Shown here: one piece after another, positions 5,870-10,506 of the stretch
Layout of the letters: every line of letters begins with the position of its first letter
How positions within the stretch are numbered: position 1 is the stretch's first letter
Source of the DNA: Flavobacteriaceae bacterium
GTDB taxonomy: Bacteria; Bacteroidota; Bacteroidia; Flavobacteriales; Flavobacteriaceae
Direction: 5' to 3'
Assembly (NCBI GenBank): GCA_013003145.1
Contig: JABDLH010000270.1
Coordinates: forward strand, 1-10,506
DNA length: 10,506 nt
The notes under the pieces: generated by a model
Database searches by the model: none
Seen by the model: the letters and a program-made list of their open reading frames with translations, nothing else
What the model was told of the DNA's origin: nothing
Translations under genes and position numbers: made by a program

Positions 5870-8503
5870 TTATTCCAGGCTAGACAGGCTTTTTTCCAAA
5901 GTTTCAATCTTGGCTTCAGCGTCTGCCGCTTTCTTCTTCTCCATCGCCACCACCTGCTCCGGCGCATTATTCACAAATCGATCGTTGGATAATTTCTTCT
6001 GGACCGACTTAAGGAAACCTTTGGTATAGGCCAGTTCTTCCTGTATTTTCTCGATCTCGGCGGCAATATCCACTTTCCCACTAACGGGGATAAAGTATTC
6101 ATTACTTTTTACCCGGAAAGACAGGGCGCCCTCAGGAGCCTTATCAATAGTTTTGATCGATGATACGTTGGTCAACTTAGCAATGATCCCATTCCAGAAA
6201 TCCCCCGTTTTTTCGGCATCGATCAGCTGTAATTCTAATGATTCCTTCATCGGGATATTCTTTTCTTTCCGGATGGTCCGAATGCCGGAGATCACCTCTG
6301 CAGCAAATTCAAATCCACCGGTCAGCGCAGCATCTGCTCCCCTGAACTCCGGCCAGCGTGCAACGATCAGGGCTTCATCTGTATTGCGCTCTGCCATATG
6401 CTGCCAGATCTCTTCGGTGAGGAAGGGCATAAACGGGTGAAGTAATTTCAGGGTCTCTTCAAACTGACGGGTTACCTCTTTCAGCGTCTTGGCATCTATC
6501 GGTTGTTGGTAAGGAGGTTTTACGATCTCCAGTAGCCAGGAACAGAAATCGTCCCAAACCAACTTATAGATCGCCATCAGTGCATCAGAGATCCTGTACT
6601 TGGAAAAGTGATCTTCTATCTGTTCCAGGGTCTGCTGGAATTTTGCGTCATACCACTGTATTCCTTTTGCCGCAGATTCGGGCTGATCAAATTCGGCTAC
6701 TTCCCACCCTTTTACAAGTCGGAAGGCATTCCATATCTTATTGGCAAAGTTCTTTCCTTGCTGGCAAAGGTTTTCATCAAACAGCAGGTCGTTCCCCGCT
6801 GCCGAGCTCAACAGCAGCCCAACACGGACACCATCGGCACCGTATTCTTCGATCAGCTTAAGGGCATCCGGTGAGTTCCCCAGGGATTTAGACATTTTAC
6901 GCCTTTGTCCGTCGCGTACCAGGCCGGTAAAATATACATTCTTAAAAGGCCTTTTATCCCGGAATTCATATCCGGCCATAATCATACGGGCTACCCAGAA
7001 AAACATAATGTCCGGCGCTGTCACCAGGTCACTGGTCGGATAGTAATAATTAATCTCCTCGTTTTCGGGCTCCAGGATGCCTCCAAAGACGCTCATCGGC
7101 CATAACCAGGAAGAAAACCAGGTATCCAGGACATCTTCGTCCTGCTTCAGATCGGCTGCAGTAAGCACTTGTTTACCCTGCAGGCGTTTATTTGCTTTTT
7201 CCAGGGCCTCTTCCGGGCTCTCCGCCACTACGAAATCGTCCTGCCCTTCCCCGTAATAATAGGCCGGGATCTGCTGACCCCACCAAAGCTGCCTGGATAT
7301 GTTCCAGTCTCTTATGTTCTCCAGCCAATGCTTATAGGTATTGATGAACTTATTGGGAAAGATCACCACATCGCCGGTTTCCAGGACCGCATCCAGGGCG
7401 GGTTGTGCCAGGTCTTTCATTTTAAGGAACCACTGCTCTGAAAGACGTGGTTCAATAACTGCCTTGGTTCGCTCCGAAGTCCCCACCTTATTCATGTGAT
7501 TTTCGGTCTTCACCAGGAAACCTTTTTCTTCAAGTTCCTTTGAGATCGCTTTACGCGCTACAAACCGGTCCTGGCCCTCGTAGTGCAACCCATAAGCGTT
7601 TAGAGTAGCATCCGGGTTAAAGATATCGATGATATCCAATCCGTGCTTCTGCCCAATTTGTTGATCGTTGACATCATGTGCCGGTGTGATCTTCAGGCAG
7701 CCGGTACCAAATTCCATGTCGACGTATTCATCGGCAATTACCGGAATTTTCCTGTTGCATATAGGAACTATCACCTGCTTACCGATCAGGTGGGTATAGC
7801 GTTCATCCTCGGGATGCACACATACCGCTGTATCTCCTAGTATGGTTTCGGGCCGCGTTGTAGCGATGGTCACCTTCTCATCTGATCCTTCTATTGGATA
7901 TGCCAGGTAATACAGCAACCCCTGCTTTTCTTCGTGAATTACTTCCTCGTCAGACAGCGTAGTCTGGGCCTCGGGATCCCAGTTCACCATCCGGTGACCC
8001 CTGTAGATCAATCCTTTGTCATATAACTCGACAAACACCTTGATGACCGATGCTGACATATCGTCATCCATAGTGAACCGGGTTCGTTCCCAATCACAGG
8101 AACAGCCCAGTTTTTTAAGCTGCTCAAGGATGACACCCCCGTACTCGTGGGTCCAGTCCCAGGCGTGGTCGAGAAATTCTTCCCTGCTTAAACTGGATTT
8201 GGGGATTCCCTGTTCTTTCAGCCTGGCCACTACCTTAGCTTCCGTCGCAATAGAGGCGTGGTCTGTTCCCGGGACCCAGCAGGCATTCTTGCCCTGCAGA
8301 CGGGCCCGCCTGATCAATACATCCTGTATGGTATTATTGAGCATGTGCCCCATGTGGAGCACGCCTGTGACATTTGGTGGGGGAATTACTATGGTATAAG
8401 GTTCTCTCTCATCCGGTTCTGAATGAAAGTAGCGATGCTGCATCCAGTAGTCGTACCAGCGATTTTCTACCTGCTGCGGCTCATATTTTGAAGGGATATC
8501 CAT
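5870..8503 (-). CDS. valS: Valyl-tRNA synthetase (valine--tRNA ligase)
   Basis: ValS attaches valine to tRNA-Val in the cytosol and edits mischarged threonine. The 877-residue protein is complete and of normal length. Class I signatures are present: PPPNVTGVLHMGH (41-53, the HIGH-type motif) and RRKMSKSLGN (534-543, the KMSKS loop). The editing (CP1) domain lies between them with TTRPET (215-220) and FGTGCLKITPAHDVND (265-280). The family blocks WNISRQLWWGQQIP (400-413) and APDIMFFWVARMI (496-508) are also seen. An anticodon-binding helical domain follows (about 590-780), then the C-terminal coiled-coil arm typical of ValS (about 805-877, Glu/Lys/Ala-rich). It is a single-gene unit: its own promoter lies at 8614-8644, the leader is about 100 bases, and it has its own terminator. 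Many open frames on the opposite strand are shadows of this gene. Confidence 0.99.
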   Translation of the reverse strand: MDIPSKYEPQQVENRWYDYWMQHRYFHSEPDEREPYTIVIPPPNVTGVLHMGHMLNNTIQDVLIRRARLQGKNACWVPGTDHASIATEAKVVARLKEQGIPKSSLSREEFLDHAWDWTHEYGGVILEQLKKLGCSCDWERTRFTMDDDMSASVIKVFVELYDKGLIYRGHRMVNWDPEAQTTLSDEEVIHEEKQGLLYYLAYPIEGSDEKVTIATTRPETILGDTAVCVHPEDERYTHLIGKQVIVPICNRKIPVIADEYVDMEFGTGCLKITPAHDVNDQQIGQKHGLDIIDIFNPDATLNAYGLHYEGQDRFVARKAISKELEEKGFLVKTENHMNKVGTSERTKAVIEPRLSEQWFLKMKDLAQPALDAVLETGDVVIFPNKFINTYKHWLENIRDWNISRQLWWGQQIPAYYYGEGQDDFVVAESPEEALEKANKRLQGKQVLTAADLKQDEDVLDTWFSSWLWPMSVFGGILEPENEEINYYYPTSDLVTAPDIMFFWVARMIMAGYEFRDKRPFKNVYFTGLVRDGQRRKMSKSLGNSPDALKLIEEYGADGVRVGLLLSSAAGNDLLFDENLCQQGKNFANKIWNAFRLVKGWEVAEFDQPESAAKGIQWYDAKFQQTLEQIEDHFSKYRISDALMAIYKLVWDDFCSWLLEIVKPPYQQPIDAKTLKEVTRQFEETLKLLHPFMPFLTEEIWQHMAERNTDEALIVARWPEFRGADAALTGGFEFAAEVISGIRTIRKEKNIPMKESLELQLIDAEKTGDFWNGIIAKLTNVSSIKTIDKAPEGALSFRVKSNEYFIPVSGKVDIAAEIEKIQEELAYTKGFLKSVQKKLSNDRFVNNAPEQVVAMEKKKAADAEAKIETLEKSLSSLE

Positions 8504-8533
8504 GTTTACGGTATGGTTTTTGTTTTAATGACC

Positions 8534-8598
8534 TGCGTATGACGCAAATTTCTCCCTTTTATCGCAAGGATGACGGGGATACATGGGAATTATCCCAT
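8534..8598 (-). promoter_or_regulatory. Structured valS leader with two small hairpins
   Basis: The roughly 100-base untranslated leader inferred for valS can form ATGGGA-TAAT-TCCCAT (8583-8598) and TGCGT-CAT-ACGCA (8534-8546), read on the minus strand. No T-box signature or leader peptide rich in valine codons is apparent. The stems are short, so a regulatory role is only a possibility. Confidence 0.25.
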
Positions 8599-8613
8599 TT
8601 TTGAAATACGAAA

Positions 8614-8644
8614 CAAAAATAAGTAACGTTAGTAGATAACAAAA
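8614..8644 (-). promoter_or_regulatory. Promoter for valS (Bacteroidetes -33/-7 type)
   Basis: On the minus strand the -33 element TTTTG (8640-8644) is followed after 18 bases by a perfect -7 box, TATTTTTG (8614-8621), matching TAnnTTTG. Transcription should start near 8608, giving a leader of about 105 bases before the valS ATG. The spacing is one base short of the usual 19-21. Confidence 0.7.
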
Positions 8645-8652
8645 GAATTTTG
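8640..8652. repeat. Inverted repeat shared by the two divergent -33 elements
   Basis: CAAAA (8640-8644), GAA, TTTTG (8648-8652) is a perfect inverted repeat. Each arm is the -33 element of one of the two divergent promoters, so the repeat may be a by-product of placing two promoters back to back. Confidence 0.7.
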
Positions 8653-8680
8653 GATGTTCATAGCAAAACATATACATTTG
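8648..8680 (+). promoter_or_regulatory. Promoter for the DUF1573 gene (Bacteroidetes -33/-7 type)
   Basis: TTTTG (8648-8652) is followed after 20 bases by TACATTTG (8673-8680), an exact match to TAnnTTTG at the expected spacing. The start of transcription should be about 8685, leaving a leader of roughly 15 bases with an A-rich stretch (aaaacgaaat) just before the start codon, as is usual in this phylum. Confidence 0.85.
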
Positions 8681-8700
8681 AAATTCACCCAAAACGAAAT

Positions 8701-9090
8701 ATGATGAAAAAAGTAGTTATTCTTGCCTTTGTCAGCCTACTTACCTTTGCCGTTCAGGCACAGGATAAAACCGCAAAAATCGAATTTAAAGCCGAGACTG
8801 TGGATTATGGCCAGATCGCAAAAGGCAGTGATGGGATCCGAGTGTTCGAATTCACTAATACAGGAGAGGCTCCACTGATCATCTCTAAAGTGAGTTCCAG
8901 TTGCGGATGTACTATCCCGAAGAAACCCGAAGCACCTATTATGCCCGGGAAAACAGGAGAGATCCAGGTGAAATACGACACAAACCGTGTAGGCCCTATC
9001 AGGAAAGCTGTAACGGTGATTTCTAATGCAGACACCCCTACAAAAGTTCTGAAGATCAAAGGGGAAGTTATGCCTGAAGGCAGCAAATAA
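8701..9090 (+). CDS. Secreted DUF1573 (Ig-like/ASH-type) protein
   Basis: The 129-residue product has a signal peptide (MMKKVVILAFVSLLTFAVQA, cut before QDK) and then one DUF1573 domain, an immunoglobulin-like beta sandwich widespread in Bacteroidetes. The hallmarks are VDYGQIAKGS, a FEFTNTGEAPLIIS strand pair, the conserved SSCGCT motif (two Cys) and KYDTNRVGP with a final KGEV strand. No catalytic function is established for these exported or periplasmic proteins. Start choice: ATG at 8701 or the second ATG at 8704; both keep the signal peptide. A TTG 51 bases upstream (8650) is the promoter's -33 element and cannot be the start if that promoter is used. The gene stands alone, diverges from valS and is followed by a strong terminator. 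Confidence 0.9.
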   Translation: MMKKVVILAFVSLLTFAVQAQDKTAKIEFKAETVDYGQIAKGSDGIRVFEFTNTGEAPLIISKVSSSCGCTIPKKPEAPIMPGKTGEIQVKYDTNRVGPIRKAVTVISNADTPTKVLKIKGEVMPEGSK

Positions 9091-9114
9091 GCTTACACTT
9101 ATATATAAAAATCG

Positions 9115-9140
9115 AAACCGGCCTCTGGGCCGGTTTTTTT
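9115..9140. terminator. Two-way intrinsic terminator between convergent genes
   Basis: AAACCGGCC (9115-9123), loop TCTG and GGCCGGTTT (9128-9136) make a nine-pair GC-rich stem followed by seven T (9134-9140), ending the DUF1573 transcript. On the minus strand the same stem is followed by TTTCGATTTTTATAT, so it can also stop the protease-like gene, whose stop codon is at 9139-9141. Confidence 0.93.
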
Positions 9141-10506
9141 ATTCAAATAACTTTTTTAAAACAAAGGAGAACAGCAGGTCTTTATTGTATCGCTCTATCA
9201 GTACGCGTACTTGTTTTCCTTCTCTTTCGTTCAGCATCTGTATAATCTCCTGTATCTTATACCGGTGTACCGGCTTACCATTTACGGCCAGTATGACATC
9301 ACCCTCTTGCAAGCCGGCTTCAGCAGCAGGACTACCTGCACGAATGGTGGAAACAATAATTTCCGGAACCAGGCTAAGTCGTGTCCTGTTCTCCAGCAAT
9401 AACTGTACATTTCCAAAAGAATCATCTTCCTGGTAAGCGACCCCACTGGCATCTGCCAGGCTTTCGGCTACATAGCGCATGCCGTTATGCTGCACTTCTA
9501 TACCGCTTAGGTTATAGCGGAAGGGTTCCCGGAAGAGGTTGTTTTTTTTCAGGGTCACTTCCCCGGCCCGGTAATCGAATACCACGTTAAAACGCCTCAG
9601 TATCTCTCCTCCCAGGCTGCCGTTCCTGTTGCCGAGATCTTTGATCGAAGAAAAGGAATTCATTTCCGGGAAAGCCGCCTTGGCATCTGCCAGTACAAAA
9701 CTCCCTATTCTCACCTTCTCTACCTTGGTCCTTTTACCAAAAATATCTCCATTCAGGCCTTTACCCAGGAAATCTTCGTAATATGAGTCGGGCACTCCAA
9801 GGCCCTTTTCCAGGTCCTGGAATAACCATACAGCGTCACTACTCCCAGTATCTACCAACAAATTAACTGGAACCTCCTTCTCATTGGCAAAAACAACTGC
9901 ACCATCCAGGTAAGCTTTATTATCAATAATGGTCAGCGGAAGGGTTTCGCTTCTTTTCGACTTCTTTTTGCGGTAATACCTGGGATCATGGAATTTTATA
10001 TGTTGAGCCGAGTAATTGATCTCCACCACAAAATCACGGAAAAGATCATAACCTATGATCCCGTGGACATTGATCCCTAGACTTGTACTGAAATTGAGAT
10101 CCCGATCCAGGACTACATATACCTGTTGATTTGGATTTACAATATCTTTTATGCGAAATTCATTCCCCACAGAACTCAGGGCCTCGATGGGCTCACCTTC
10201 GCCAAGCCCCCTGATAGTTATGGCACGAACGTTATTCAAGGAAACGGAATCCTGGTCCGTAATACTGAATATAATAGGCTTGTTCACCCCAGTGTCCAGG
10301 ATAAAGGATAAGGGGGTTCAGTTTACTTCGATAGGAACGACAATCAGATTGTTGATCAGTTCAAATTTCACCTTTGACGATTGGTCTCCATCAGGCAAAG
10401 AGAAAATCTGCCCGAATGCCAGGATCGGGAGCAGAAGTGCCAACAGCAGGCCAGATAGAGAAAAATATCGCAACCGTTTAAATATTAAGGTGTTACCTAT
10501 TAAATA
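9139..10506 (-). pseudogene. Secreted two-domain aspartic-protease-like PDZ protein, interrupted by an in-frame TGA (5' end may lie outside window)
   Basis: Read from the right edge, the frame gives a basic stretch (FKRLRYF) and a hydrophobic signal (GLLLALLLPILAFGQ), then NLIVVPIEVN, a TGA stop (10318-10320) and, still in frame, TPLSFILDTGVNKPIIF. The first catalytic-type DTG is at 10288-10296 and a second (LLVDTGSSDAVWLF) has its Asp at 9850-9852. Paired strand blocks HGIIGYDLFRDFVVEINY and GSLGGEILRRFNVVFDY close the two retropepsin-like halves. A PDZ domain occupies the C-terminus (about 9139-9366; SPAAEAGLQEGDVILAVNGK). Without the stop the protein would have about 444 residues counted from a TTG at 10471-10473; no ATG is seen in frame, so the true start may be beyond the edge. 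A restart at the GTG at 10285-10287 would lose both the signal and the first DTG. The stop probably replaces Gly (GGA to TGA). Confidence 0.8.

Noticed and set aside
6153-8399. Open frames on the plus strand opposite valS
   Set aside because: They have no domain-like sequence, no promoter and no start context, and lie antisense to a complete, conserved gene.
8650-8700. TTG-started N-terminal extension of the DUF1573 protein
   Set aside because: The TTG is the -33 element of a near-perfect promoter, and the extension would place 17 polar residues before a textbook signal peptide.
9139-10287. Intact gene starting at GTG 10285-10287
   Set aside because: That GTG is the Val right after the first DTG; a product starting there lacks a signal peptide and the first active-site Asp, while the same frame upstream codes for both.
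10318-10320. TGA read as glycine through an alternative genetic code
   Set aside because: TGA ends psd and the AGMO-like gene at natural positions, and the gene content is flavobacterial rather than from a TGA-as-Gly lineage.

Overview
The window looks like chromosomal DNA from a marine-type member of the Flavobacteriaceae (Bacteroidetes). The evidence is the gene families and their order (ftsH, a LUD-domain gene, cdsA, psd, an acyl-CoA-binding protein), the protein sequence style, promoters of the Bacteroidetes form (TTG, about 19 bases, TAnnTTTG), start sites preceded by A-rich sequence rather than Shine-Dalgarno sites, and a GC content that I estimate by eye in the mid 40s percent. Most of it is ordinary core genome. 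No phage, transposon, CRISPR array, tRNA or rRNA is visible. No gene-free stretch exceeds 300 bases; the longest is the 197-base divergent region 8504-8700.

Positions 1-3064 (plus strand) form a membrane-lipid and membrane-quality block. It holds the 3' end of the ftsH protease gene, a LUD-domain protein, CDP-diglyceride synthase (cdsA), short-form phosphatidylserine decarboxylase (psd) and a small acyl-CoA-binding protein. From the LUD gene onward the genes are 2 bases apart or overlap by 11 bases, so they are probably one transcript. CdsA makes CDP-diacylglycerol, the precursor of phosphatidylserine, and Psd converts phosphatidylserine to phosphatidylethanolamine. The acyl-CoA-binding protein may handle the acyl donors.

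Positions 3070-5746 (minus strand) are a probable three-gene unit. It encodes a secreted protein of unknown function, a multi-membrane-span diiron oxygenase resembling alkylglycerol monooxygenase (AGMO), and a creatininase-family metal amidohydrolase that starts 3 bases after it. This is the most functionally open part of the window.

Positions 5813-8644 (minus strand) hold valS (valyl-tRNA synthetase) with its own promoter, a roughly 100-base leader and an intrinsic terminator. Its promoter lies back to back with that of a plus-strand gene for a secreted DUF1573 protein (8701-9090). The two -33 elements form a perfect inverted repeat. A strong two-way hairpin terminator follows at 9115-9140.

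Positions 9139-10506 (minus strand) hold a secreted aspartic-protease-like gene with two DTG motifs and a C-terminal PDZ domain. Its reading frame is open to the window edge except for one in-frame TGA, 21 bases upstream of the first DTG codon, where the sequence context suggests a glycine codon. It is a fresh pseudogene, a sequencing error or, less likely, a recoded gene.
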